DNA of 64,000 nucleotides, taken from Siphonodentalium dalli (lineage: Eukaryota; Mollusca; Scaphopoda; Gadilida; Siphonodentaliidae). The notes below the pieces were generated by a model. That model saw only the letters and a list, made by a program, of their open reading frames with translations, was not told the origin of the DNA and searched no databases. Position 1 is the first letter of the stretch, and the number at the start of each line of letters is the position of its first letter. A program made the translations under genes and the position numbers. Positions 45,335-58,649 of the stretch are shown piece by piece. Location: positions 1,645,462 to 1,709,461 of the forward strand of contig CP136069.1 in the NCBI GenBank assembly GCA_032622095.1, written 5' to 3'.

Positions 45335-46502
45335 CAGTGTTCACGCTGGACCGAAAAAAACTTTAGCCAAAAGTTTAGCCAAATGAAAATTTTATTAGCC
45401 AAATGAAAAAAACTTTAGCCAAATGTTTTTTGGCCAAATTAAAAAACACTTTGGCCAAATTAAATCATCGTTTTCTGGTCGGTTCACAATTAATGACTAA
45501 AACGTAAAATCTAACAGACACAGGTAAAATACACAATAATTTAAATAATTTTGATGAACTAGAAGTATTTTTATATATATAATTTATTAAAAATTTAGTA
45601 ATCTTTATGTGAAAGAGTGATTGGGGGGGGGGGGGGACCCGGGATTGTCCTTTTTAATGTCATTATTTTTTTTATTTATATCAATATCTTTTTTAAAATC
45701 ATTAAATATTTATCCTTGCGAAAATATCTAAGTGACATCTGGAAACTAATAACTTATATTATTTACGCCATTATCAAATTACAATCTGTCATAAAAGCAT
45801 GCATATTATTTTGACTGTATCGGTATTGACGACAAATAGCCACAAAATATCTGTCGTGATTCACATTTGGCTGATTAAGCTATTGTCTTACACTTGGTGC
45901 TCATAAACCTCGACCATCATAAATACAATGTCATCATAAATATGCATTGTGTCGGTGTGCCGTGAGTGACCAGACAGACAATGGGCTGAATGGGGGATTA
46001 GCGGATTAAATGTAAAAATAAATAAGGACATTTTGCTGCTTCGTGCAGCGTGACGTAATCTTTCTCCATATTAAAACAGCCTGTTACGAACAAATTGCTT
46101 ATATACCGGCGTCAATGCACAAAACATTGCTTTCTTCACATTGTCATAATTCAACCACGGTCGGTTTAATGTCCATGCGTCTTTGAATGTCCGTCTTGTG
46201 AAAACTAAAGATGATTGCATATCACTTTGTGGTCGCTTGGTTGATAGAGTTGTCGATCGGGTTTCCCTTTGTACGATATTTCATAAGTACGAAAATAATG
46301 AAATACTTTCGTCACCTAACTTCGTCTTGAATGTCGATCTATTGAGCGCTTTTATTAATTAGCTTTCTGGCTCCATGCTTTTCAGTCTCCATTTGGGTTC
46401 AAAAAAAGTTTAGCCAAAAGTTTAGCCAAATGAAAATTTTATTAGCCAAATTCGAAAAAGATTAGCCATTGGCTAATTTGGCTACCGACAGCGTGAACAC
46501 TG
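45335..46502. mobile_element. hAT-type non-autonomous element inside the BEL/Pao RT
   Basis: Perfect 14-bp terminal inverted repeats CAGTGTTCACGCTG (45,335-45,348) and its inverse (46,489-46,502) are flanked by the 8-bp duplication TCTACAGG (45,327-45,334 and 46,503-46,510). An 8-bp duplication and CAGTG ends indicate the hAT superfamily. Both ends are full of TTAGCCAAA motifs. A block of about 43 bp recurs in direct, not inverted, orientation at 45,361-45,403 and 46,408-46,450. The 1168-bp interior is AT-rich, includes a G run at 45,624-45,637, and encodes no transposase. Confidence 0.88.
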
Positions 46503-46858
46503 TCTACAGGCTTAATGTTGTATTGTTTGGTGCCAAGAGTTCTCCATTCATCTTAAATGCAACGGTTGTGAAACATTTGCAATTCGAAGCATCAACATTC
46601 ACTACTACAGTGAACAAATTGATAAATAATGTATATGTCGATAACTTCATCTTGGGGTTGAAGTGGGAGATCAGCAACGACATTTTACATCTTTCTTCCC
46701 GGTCTTTGAACGCTTCTCGATTGATCACCAAACGGGAAATTCTTCGTGACGTTTGTTCCAAATTTGACCCAATAGTTTTCGCGTCACCAGTTGTTATTAT
46801 TTATTATGACCTCTGGTATGTTAACGAGTTCCTGCCAGACATTCCAATAATGATATAA
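46503..46858 (+). pseudogene. BEL/Pao reverse transcriptase relic, 3' part
   Basis: It continues the same RT after the hAT-type insertion: LNVVLFGAKSSPFILNATVVKHL (motif B region), then NNVYVDNFI, the YxDD-box position with Asn in place of the second Asp, then directly LGLKWEISNDILHL and ITKREILRDVCSKFDP, which belong to the connection region. About 100 residues normally lying between the YxDD box and LGLKW are missing, so an internal deletion occurred in addition to the insertion. The frame ends in unrelated sequence. Confidence 0.8.
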
Positions 46859-48379
46859 AACTGTGTGTGAATTGCGAATAAAGGGAGAGTATATGGAGAA
46901 CGGGAGGCCGGCGATTGGAGTATCGCTCATTATGACGTATGGGTGTTCACCATGCGGTAGCTATATTCACAACACACTACATATGGTCTACATATTATAT
47001 GTTCACAATACTGGTCACATGTCATTAGATGTACGTCATGTCAAATAAAGAAATCATCATGTGTTCGATCAACTCTTCACTCGTAAATCGCAACTAGACC
47101 ATCACATCGGTCCAGGTTGTTGACATATCCCATTATGTAACATACTATCAAGCTGAAGTACATGCCATTATCCAAATAAAATAATACTGGAGACCTCATG
47201 GAATCGGGTTATTCGCAGAGAACCGAGCGCTCGGCAGAGAATCGGAGTCCTCAGCAGAGAATCGGAAAATAAAATGTCAATTTCTGTGTATTTCGGGATT
47301 AGTTTTTAATCTTTTTTTTTACACACACTGCTGGCCAGTGACTATAATTTCACGGTAGCTCTATGAACCCATGAAATACTGTTTTAATGCTGTTGATTTT
47401 TACGTTTTATAGATAATCGGAATCGTCGCTAAAAAATGCTCACGAAACTCGGTAGAGAACCAAATCTCTAGGAGTAGTTCCCCCACAGTGAATTACACAG
47501 AGTATCAAATCTTGTTATGAAGCACCGTATATATAGGGCAAATACACATGCTTCTAATAGAATGTCGCCATTAAAGATGGCAAGTGATACTAAGGACAGA
47601 AACATTATATTAAGACGGAATCGCGACCACAAACCCATCAACAGATTAAACGGTATGAAACTGAACTAAAATGACCATTGTGTCCAAGCATTTATTTAAT
47701 GATACAAGCGCCGTTAGAAACGACGCACGTTTGAGCATGTCTGAGCATGCCTCTGTCAAAGCGTTTACAATTTAATGAGGTTCCTCCTATAATGTAATTC
47801 AATTAAATGTAAGTATCACGCGATTTACCATGAACTGTCTTACAGACTCCAAGATGAGTTCACAAGTTAATCAGTGACTCCAAGCTATTGAAAATGCAAA
47901 TTGCGCCGAACCGGCATAGCTGTATGTACATACATGTAATACATATTCAACAATGAACGGATACATTTCTTCATTTTCAAACTATTCCATTCTTCACGTG
48001 AGCAGTAATCTACCTCAGATGAGAATTTCTTCTTTTTAAAAATATCATATTCGACGTGAAAGATGCCGTTCATTAAAACCACAGGATTTCGGGACGCAAG
48101 TACATAGACGGGTTCAGTTCCCCAACAATTATTTCCAAACCATGTTAGCACCTGTGATTAGAAGACTCATAGCGCTCATACTGAGATATGACGTAAAACT
48201 TGTCAAAGGTAAAGTCGCATAAGCACACCAACGTGCGTTGAATTGATTATGGAATGATAACGGTACCGGGAAAAAGTATTTGAAAGGAATAATCCACAAC
48301 AATTTCGTACGTGCATCTAGCTGCATATTTCCCTCTGTGTAACTTTACACTGTTAATGACTAATATGTCTAGCAAATGC
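46859..48379. other. no recognisable gene
   Basis: AT-rich DNA. A short degenerate repeat of AGAGAATCGG occurs at 47,215-47,265. No domain-bearing ORF is seen. Confidence 0.45.
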
Positions 48380-50929
48380 TGTCCCCCTGGCGTATGATTG
48401 GTTTTGATATTAGTTCACATACAATCTCGGTAGGTACATTTGAACAGTGTGACCTGTCCCCCTGGTGTATGATTGATTTTGATATGAGTTAACATACAAT
48501 CTCGGTAGGTACATTTGAACAGTGTGACCTGTCCCTCTGGCATATGATTGATTTTGATATCAGTTAACATACAATCTCGGTAGGTACATCAGAACAGTGT
48601 GACCTGTCCCCCTGGCGTATGATTGATTTTGATCTGAGTTAACATACAATCTCGGTAGGTATATTTGAACAGTGTGACCTGTCCCTCTGGCGTATGGTTG
48701 ATTTTGGTATGAGTTAACATACAATCTCGGTAGGTACATTTGAACAGTGTGACCTGTTCCTCTGGCGTATGATTGATTTTGATATGAGTTAACATACAAT
48801 CTCGGTAGGTACATTTGAACAGTGTGACCTGTCCCTCTGGCGTATGATTGATTTTGATATGAGTTAACATACAATCTCGGTAGGTACATTTGAACAGTGT
48901 GACCTGTCCCTCTGACGTATGATCGATTTTGATATGAGTTAACATACAATCTCGGTAGGTCCATTTGAACAGTGTGACCTGTCCCTCTGGCGTATTATTG
49001 ATTTTGATATGAGTTAACATACAATCGGGGTAGGTACATTTGAACAGTGTGACCTGTCCCCCTGGCGTATGATTGATTTTGATATTAGTTAACATACAAT
49101 CTCGGTAGGTACATTTGAACAGTGTGACCTGTCCCTCTGGCGTATGATTGATTTTGATATGAGTTAACATACAATCTCGGTAGGTACATTTGAACAGTGT
49201 GACCTGTCCCTCTGGCGTATGATTGATTTTGATATGAGTTAACATACAATCTCGGTAGGTACATTTGAACAGTGTGACCTGTCCCTCTGGCATATGATTG
49301 ATTTTGATATGAGTTAACATACAATCTCGGGAGGTACATTTGAACAGTGTGACCTGCCCCCCTGGCGTATGATTGATTTTGATATTAGTTAACATACAAT
49401 CTCGGTAGGTACATTTGAACAGTGTTACCTGTCCCTCTGGATTATGATTAATTTTGATATGAGTTAACATACATTCTCGTTAGGTACATTTGAACAGTGT
49501 GACCTGTCCCTCTGGCGTATGATTGATGTTGATATGAGTTAACATACAATCTCGGAAGGTCCATTTGAACAGTGTGACCTGTCCCCCTGGCGTATGATTG
49601 AATTTGATATGAGTTAACATACAATCTCGGTGGGTCCATTTGAACAGTGTGACCTGTCCCCCTGGCGTATGATTGATTTTGATATGAGTTAACATACAAT
49701 ATCGGTAGGTACATTAGAACAGTGTGAACTGTCCCCCTGGCGTATGATTGGTTTTGATATTAGTTAACATACACTCTCGGTAGGTACATTAGAACAGTGT
49801 GACTTGTCCCCCTGGCGAATGATTGATTTTGATATGAGTTAACATACAATCTCGGTAGGTCCATTTGAACAGTGTGACCTGTCCCCTTGGCGTGTGATTG
49901 ATTTTGATATGAGTTAACATATAATCTCGGTAGGAACATTTGAACAGTGTCACCTGCCCTCTGGCATATGATTGATTTTGATATGAGTTAACATACAATC
50001 TCGGTAGGTACATTTGAACAGTGTGACCTGTCCCTCTGGCATATGATTAATTTTGATATGAATTAACATACAATCTCGGGAGGTACATTTGAACAGTGTT
50101 ATCTGCCCCCTGGCGTATGATTGATTTTGATATTAGTTAACATACAATCTCGGTAGGTACATTTGAACAGTGTGACCTGTCCCTCTGGATTATGATTAAT
50201 TTTGATATGAGTTAACATACATTCTCGTTAGGTACATTTGAACAGTGTGACCTGTCCCTCTGGCGTATGATTGATTTTGAAATGAGTTAACATACAATCC
50301 CGGAAGGTCCATTTGAACAGTGTGACCTTTCCCACTGGCGTATGATTGATTTTGATATGAGTTAACATACAATCTCGTTAGGTCCATTTGAACAGTGTGA
50401 ACTGTCCCCCTGGCGTATGATTGATTTTGATATGAGTTAACATACAATATCGGTAGGTAAATTAGAACAGTGTGACATGTCCCCATGGCGTATGATTGGT
50501 TTTGATATTAGTTAACATACAATTTCGGTAGGTACATTTGAACAGTGTGACCTGTCCCTTTGGCGTATGATTGATTTTGATTTGAGTTAACATACAATCT
50601 CAGGAGGTACATTTGAACAGTGTGACCTGTCCCTCTGGCGTATGATTGATTTTGATATGAGTTAACATACAATCTCGGTAGTTACATTTGAAGAGTGTGA
50701 CCTGTCCCTCTGGCGTATGATTGATTTTGATATGAATTAACATACAATCTCGGTAGGTACGTTTGAACAGAGCGATCTGTCCCTTTGGCGTATGATTGAT
50801 TTTGATTTGAGTTAACATACAATCTCGGGAGGTACATTTGAACAGTGTGACCTGTCCCTCTGGCGTGTGATTGATTTTGATATGATTTCACATACAATCT
50901 CGGTAGGTACATTTGAACAGTGTGACCTG

Positions 50930-53400
50930 TCCCTCTGGCGTATGACTGATTTTCATATTAGTTAACATACAATATCGGTAGGTACATTAGAACAGTGTGA
51001 CCTGTCCCTCTGGCGTTTGATTGATTTTGATATTAGTTAACATACAATCTCGGTAGGTACATTTGAACAGTGTGACCTGTCCCCCTGGCGTATGATTGAT
51101 TTTGATATGAGTTAACATACAATATCGGTAGGTATATTACAACAGTGTGACATGTCTCTCTGGCGGATGATTTATTTTAATATGAGTTAACATACAATCT
51201 CGGTAGGTAAATTTGATTAGTGTGACCTGTCCCCCTGGCGTATGATTGGTTTTGATATTAGTTAACATACAATCTCGGTAGGTCCATTTGAACAGTGTGA
51301 CCTGTCCCCCTGGCGTAATATTTATTTTGATATGAGTTAACATACAATCTCGGTAGGTCCATTTGAACAGTGTGACCTGTCCCCCTGGCGTATGATTGAT
51401 TTTGATTTGAGTTAACATACAATCTCGGTAGGTACATTTGAACAGTGTGACCTGTCCCCCTGGCGTATGATTGATTTTGATATGAGTTAACATACAATAT
51501 CGGTAGGTACATTTGAACAGTATGACCTGTCCCTCTGGCGTATGATTGATTTTGATATGAGTTAACATACAATCTCGGTAGGTACGTTTGAACAGTGTGA
51601 CCTGTCCCCCTGGCGTATGATTGATTTTGATTTGAGTTAACATACAATCTCGGGAGGTACATTTGAACAGTGTGACCTGTCCCTCTGGCGTATGATTGAT
51701 TTTGATTTGAGTTAACATACAATCTCGGGAGGTACATTTGAACAGTATGACCTGTCCCTCTGGCGTATGATTGATTTTGATATTAGTTAACATACAATCT
51801 CGGTAGGTCCATTTGAACAGTGTGACCTGTCCCCCTGGCGTATGATTGATTTTGATATGAGTTAACATACTATCTCGGTAGGTACATTTGAACAGTGTGA
51901 CCTGTCCCTCTGGCATATGATTGATTTTGATATGAGTTAACATACAATCTCGGGAGGTACATTTGAACAGTGTGACCTGTCCCTCTGGCGTATGATTGAT
52001 TTTGATATGAGTTAACATACAATCTCGGTAGGTACATTTGAACAGTGTGACCTGTCCCTCTGGCATATGATTGATTTTGATATGAGTTAACATACAATAT
52101 CGGTAGGTACATTAGAACAGTGTGACCTGTCCCCCTGGCGTATGATTGGTTTTGATATCAGTTAACATACAATCTCGGTAGGTACATTTGAACAGTGTGC
52201 CCTGTCCCTCTGACGTATTATTTATTTTGATATGAGTTAACATACAATCTCGGTAGGTACGTTTGAACAGTGTGACCTGTCCCTTTGGCGTATGATTGAT
52301 TTTGATTTGAGTTAACATACAATCTCGGGAGGTACATTTGAACAGTGTGACCTGTCCCTCTGGCGTATGATTGATTTTGATATGAGTTAACATACAATCT
52401 CGGTAGGTACATTTGAACAGTGTGACCTGTCCCTCTGGCGTATGATTGATTTTGATATTAGTTAACATACAATATCGGTAGGTACATTGGAACAGTGTGA
52501 CCTGTCCCTCTGGCGTATGATTGAATTTGATATTAGTTAACATACAATCTCGGTAGATACATTTGAACAGTGTGACCTGTCCCTCTGGCGTATGATTGAT
52601 TTTGATTTGAGTTAACATACAATCTCGGTAGGTCCATTTGAACCGTGTGACCTGTCTCCCTGGCGTATGATTGATTTTGATATGAGTTAACATACAATCT
52701 CGGTAGGTCCATTTGAACAGTGTGACCTGCCCCCCTGGCGTATGATTGATTTTGATATGAATTAACATACAATATCGGTAGGTACATTAGAACAGTGTGA
52801 CCTGTCCCCCTGGCATATGATTGGTTTTGATATTAGTTAACATACAATCTCGGTAGGTACATTTGAACAGTGTGACCTGTCCCTCTGGCGTATGATTGAT
52901 TTTGATTTGAGTTAACATACAATCTCGGTAGGTCCATTTGAACAGTGTGACCCGTCCCCCTGGCGTATGATTGATTTTGATATGAGTTAACATACAATAT
53001 CGGTAGGTCCATTTGAACAGTGTGACCTGTCCCCCTGGCGTATGATTGGTTTTGGTGTTAGTTAACATACATTCTCGGTAGGTACATTTGAACAGTGTGA
53101 CCTGTCCCGCTGGCGTGTGATTGATTTTGATATTAGTTAACATACAATCTCGGTAGGTCCATTTGAACTGTGTGACCTGTCCCCCTGGCGAATGATTGAT
53201 TTTGATATGAGTTAACATACAATCTCGGTAGGTACATTAGAACAGTGTGACATGTCCCTCTGGCGGATGATTTATTTTAATATGAGTTAACATACAATCT
53301 CGGTAGGTACATTTGATTAGTGTGACCTGTCCCCCTGGCGTATGATTGGTTTTGATATTAGTTAACATACAATCTCGGTAGGTTCATTTGAACAGTGTGA
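50930..53400. repeat. satellite higher-order repeat, 3375-bp period, copy 1
   Basis: The pattern of unit variants matches 54,305-56,775 at a constant offset of 3375 bp (45 units), including rare variants such as CTGATTTTCATATTAG (50,946) and TTTGATTAGTGTGACC. Beyond 53,400 the match continues with unit gains and losses (offsets 3450, then 3300). Confidence 0.8.
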
Positions 53401-54304
53401 CCTGTCCCCCTGGCGTATGATTGATTTTGATATGAGTTAACATACAATCGCGGTAGGTCCATTTGAACAGTGTGACCTGTCCCCCTGGCGTATGATTGAT
53501 TTTGATTTGAGTTAACATACAATCTCGGTAGGTACATTTGAACAGTGTGACCTGTCCCTGTGGAGTATGATTGATTTTGATTTGAGTTAACATACAATCT
53601 CGGTAGGTACATTTGAACAGTGTGACCTGTTCATCTGGCGTAATATTTATTTTGATATGAGTTAACATACAATCTCGGTAGGTCCATTTGAACAGTGTGA
53701 CCTGTCCCCCTGGCGTATGATTGATTTTGATATTAGTTAACATACAATCTCGGTAGGTCCATTTGAACAGTGTGACCTGTCCCCCTGGCGTATGATTGAT
53801 TTTGATATGAGTTAACATACTATCTCGGTAGGAACATTTGAACAGTGTGACCTGTCCCTCTGGCATATGATTGATTTTGATATGAGTGAACATACAATCT
53901 CGGGAGGTACATTTGAACAGTGTGACCTGTCCCTCTGGCATATGATTGATTTTGATATGAGTTAACATACAATCTCGGTAGGTACATTTGAACAGTGTGA
54001 CCTGTCCCTCTGGCATATGATTGATTTTGATATGAGTTAACATACAATATCGGTAGGTACATTAGAACAGTGTGACCTGTCCCCCTGGCGTATGATTGGT
54101 TTTGATATCAGTTAACATACAATCTCGGTAGGTACATTTGAACAGTGTGCCCTGTCCCTCTGACGTATTATTTATTTTGATTTGAGTTAACATACAATCT
54201 CGGTAGGTACGTTTGAACAGTGTGACCTGTCCCTTTGGCGTATGATTGATTTTGATTTGAGTTAACATACAATCTCGGTAGGTACATTTGAACAGTGTGA
54301 CCTG

Positions 54305-56775
54305 TCCCTCTGGCGTATGACTGATTTTCATATTAGTTAACATACAATATCGGTAGGTACATTAGAACAGTGTGACCTGTCCCTCTGGCGTTTGATTGAT
54401 TTTGATATTAGTTAACATACAATCTCGGTAGGTACATTTGAACAGTGTGACCTGTCCCCCTGGCGTATGATTGATTTTGATATGAGTTAACATACAATAT
54501 CGGTAGGTACATTACAACAGTGTGACATGTCTCTCTGGCGGATGATTTATTTTAATATGAGTTAACATACAATCTCGGTAGGTAAATTTGATTAGTGTGA
54601 CCTGTCCCCCTGGCGTATGATTGGTTTTGATATTAGTTAACATACATTCTCGGTAGGTCCATTTGAACAGTGTGACCTGTCCCCCTGGCGTAATATTTAT
54701 TTTGATATGAGTTAACATACAATCTCGGTAGGTCCATTTGAACAGTGTGACCTGTCCCCCTGGCGTATGATTGATTTTGATTTGAGTTAACATACAATCT
54801 CGGTAGGTACATTTGAACAGTGTGACCTGTCCCCCTGGCGTATGATTGATTTTGATATGAGTTAACATACAATATCGGTAGGTACATTTGAACAGTATGA
54901 CCTGTCCCTCTGGCGTATGATTGATTTTGATATGAGTTAACATACAATCTCGGTAGGTACGTTTGAACAGTGTGACCTGTCCCTTTGGCGTATGATTGAT
55001 TTTGATTTGAGTTAACATACAATCTCGGGAGGTACATTTGAACAGTGTGACCTGTCCCTCTGGCGTATGATTGATTTTGATTTGAGTTAACATACAATCT
55101 CGGGAGGTACATTTGAACAGTATGACCTGTCCCTCTAGCGTATGATTGATTTTGATATTAGTTAACATACAATCTCGGTAGGTCCATTTGAACAGTGTGA
55201 CCTGTCCCCCTGGCGTATGATTGATTTTGATATGAGTTAACATACTATCTCGGTAGGTACATTTGAACAGTGTGACCTGTCCCTCTGGCATATGATTGAT
55301 TTTGATATGAGTTAACATACAATCTCGGGAGGTACATTTGAACAGTGTGACCTGTCCCTCTGGCGTATGATTGATTTTGATATGAGTTAACATACAATCT
55401 CGGTAGGTACATTTGAACAGTGTGACCTGTCCCTCTGGCATATGATTGATTTTGATATGAGTTAACATACAATATCGGTAGGTACATTAGAACAGTGTGA
55501 CCTGTCCCCCTGGCGTATGATTGGTTTTGATATCAGTTAACATACAATCTCGGTAGGTACATTTGAACAGTGTGCCCTGTCCCTCTGACGTATTATTTAT
55601 TTTGATATGAGTTAACATACAATCTCGGTAGGTACGTTTGAACAGTGTGACCTGTCCCTTTGGCGTATGATTGATTTTGATTTGAGTTAACATACAATCT
55701 CGGGAGGTACATTTGAACAGTGTGACCTGTCCCTCTGGCGTATGATTGATTTTGATATGAGTTAACATACAATCTCGGTAGGTACATTTGAACAGTGTGA
55801 CCTGTCCCTCTGGCGTATGATTGATTTTGATATTAGTTAACATACAATATCGGTAGGTACATTGGAACAGCGTGACCTGTCCCTCTGGCGTATGATTGAA
55901 TTTGATATTAGTTAACATACAATCTCGGTAGATACATTTGAACAGTGTGACCTGTCCCTCTGGCGTATGATTGATTTTGATTTGAGTTAACATACAATCT
56001 CGGTAGGTCCATTTGAACAGTGTGACCTGTCTCCCTGGCGTATGATTGATTTTGATATGAGTTAACATACAATCTCGGTAGGTCCATTTGAACAGTGTGA
56101 CCTGCCCCCCTGGCGTATGATTGATTTTGATATGAATTAACATACAATATCGGTAGGTACATTAGAACAGTGTGACCTGTCCCCCTGGCATATGATTGGT
56201 TTTGATATTAGTTAACATACAATCTCGGTAGGTACATTTGAACAGTGTGACCTGTCCCTCTGGCGTATGATTGATTTTGATTTGAGTTAACATACAATCT
56301 CGGTAGGTCCATTTGAACAGTGTGACCCGTCCCCCTGGCGTATGATTGATTTTGATATGAGTTAACATACAATATCGGTAGGTCCATTCGAACAGTGTGA
56401 CCTGTCCCCCTGGCGTATGATTGGTTTTGGTGTTAGTTAACATACAATCTCGGTAGGTACATTTGAACAGTGTGACCTGTCCCGCTGGCGTGTGATTGAT
56501 TTTGATATTAGTTAACATACAATCTCGGTAGGTCCATTTGAACTGTGTGACCTGTCCCCCTGGCGAATGATTGATTTTGATATGAGTTAACATACAATAT
56601 CGGTAGGTACATTAGAACAGTGTGACATGTCCCTCTGGCGGATGATTTATTTTAATATGAGTTAACATACAATCTCGGTAGGTACATTTGATTAGTGTGA
56701 CCTGTCCCCCTGGCGTATGATTGGTTTTGATATTAGTTAACATACAATCTCGGTAGGTTCATTTGAACAGTGTGA
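54305..56775. repeat. satellite higher-order repeat, 3375-bp period, copy 2
   Basis: Partner of 50,930-53,400. A shorter stretch (about 57,470-58,260) repeats part of it again at an offset of 1875 bp (25 units). Confidence 0.8.
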
Positions 56776-58649
56776 CCTGTCCCCCTGGCGTATGATTGAT
56801 TTTGATATTAGTTAACATACAATCTCGGTAGGTTCATTTGAACAGTGTGACCTGTCCCCCTGGCGTATGATTGATTTTGATATGAGTTAACATACAATCT
56901 CGGTAGGTCCATTTGAACAGTGTGACCTGTCCCCCTGGCGTATGATTGGTTTTGATATTAGTTAACATACAATCTCGGTAGGTACATTTGAACAGTGTGA
57001 CCTGTCCCTGTGGAGTATGATTGATTTTGATTTGAGTTAACATACAATCTCGGTAGGTACATTTGAACAGTGTGACCTGTTCATCTGGCGTAATATTTAT
57101 TTTGATATGAGTTAACATACAATCTCGGTAGGTCCATTTGAACAGTGTGACCTGTCCCCCTGGCGTATGATTGATTTTGATATTAGTTAACATACAATCT
57201 CGGTAGGTCCATTTGAACAGTGTGACCTGTCCCCCTGGCGTATGATTGATTTTGATATGAGTTAACATACTATCTCGGTAGGAACATTTGAACAGTGTGA
57301 CCTGTCCCTCTGGCATATGATTGATTTTGATATGAGTGAACATACAATATCGGTAGGTACATTAGAACAGTGTGACCTGTCCCCCTGGCGTATGATTGGT
57401 TTTGATATGAGTTAACATACAATCTCGGTAGGTACATTTGAACAGTGTGCCCTGTCCCTCTGACGTATTATTTATTTTGATTTGAGTTAACATACAATCT
57501 CGGTAGGTACGTTTGAACAGTGTGACCTGTCCCTTTGGCGTATGATTGATTTTGATTTGAGTTAAAATACAATCTCGGGAGGTACATTTGAACAGTGTGA
57601 CCTGTCCCTCTGGCGTATGATTGATTTTGATATGAGTTAACATACAATCTCGGTAGGTACATTTGAACAGTGTGACCTGTCCCTCTGGCGTATGATTGAT
57701 TTTGATATTAGTTAACATACAATATCGGTAGGTACATTGGAACAGTGTGACCTGTCCCTCTGGCGTATGATTGAATTTGATTTGAGTTAACATACAATCT
57801 CGGTAGGTCCATTTGAACAGTGTGACCTGTCTCCCTGGCGTATGATTGATTTTGATATGAGTTAACATACAATCTCGGTAGGTCCATTTGAACAGTGTGA
57901 CCTGCCCCCTGGCGTATGATTGATTTTGATATGAATTAACATACAATATCGGTAGGTACATTAGAACAGTGTGACCTGTCCCCCTGGCATATGATTGGTT
58001 TTGATATTAGTTAACATACAATCTCGGTAGGTACATTTGAACAGTGTGACCTGTCCCTCTGGCGTATGATTGATTTTGATTTGAGTTAACATACAATCTC
58101 GGTAGGTCCATTTGAACAGTGTGACCCGTCCCCCTGGCGTATGATTGATTTTGATATGAGTTAACATACAATATCGGTAGGTCCATTTGAACAGTGTGGC
58201 CTGTCCCCCTGGCGTATGATTGGTTTTGATATGAGTTAACATACAATATCGGTAGGTACATTAGAACAGTGTGACATGTCCCTCTGGCGGATGATTTATT
58301 TTAATATGAGTTAACATACAATCTCGGTAGGTACATTTGATTAGTGTGACCTGTCCCCCTGGCGTATGATTGGTTTTGATATTAGTTAACATACAATCTC
58401 GGTAGGTCCATTTGAACAGTGTGACCTGTCCCGCTGGTGTGTGATTGATTTTGATATTAGTTAACATACAATCTCGGTAGGTCCATTTGAACTGTGTGAC
58501 CTGTCCCCCTGGCGAATGATTGATTTTGATATGAGTTAACATACAATATCGGTAGGTACATTAGAACAGTGTGACATGTCCCTCTGGCGGATGATTTATT
58601 TTAATATGAGTTAACATACAATCTCGGTAGGTACATTTGATTAGTGTGA

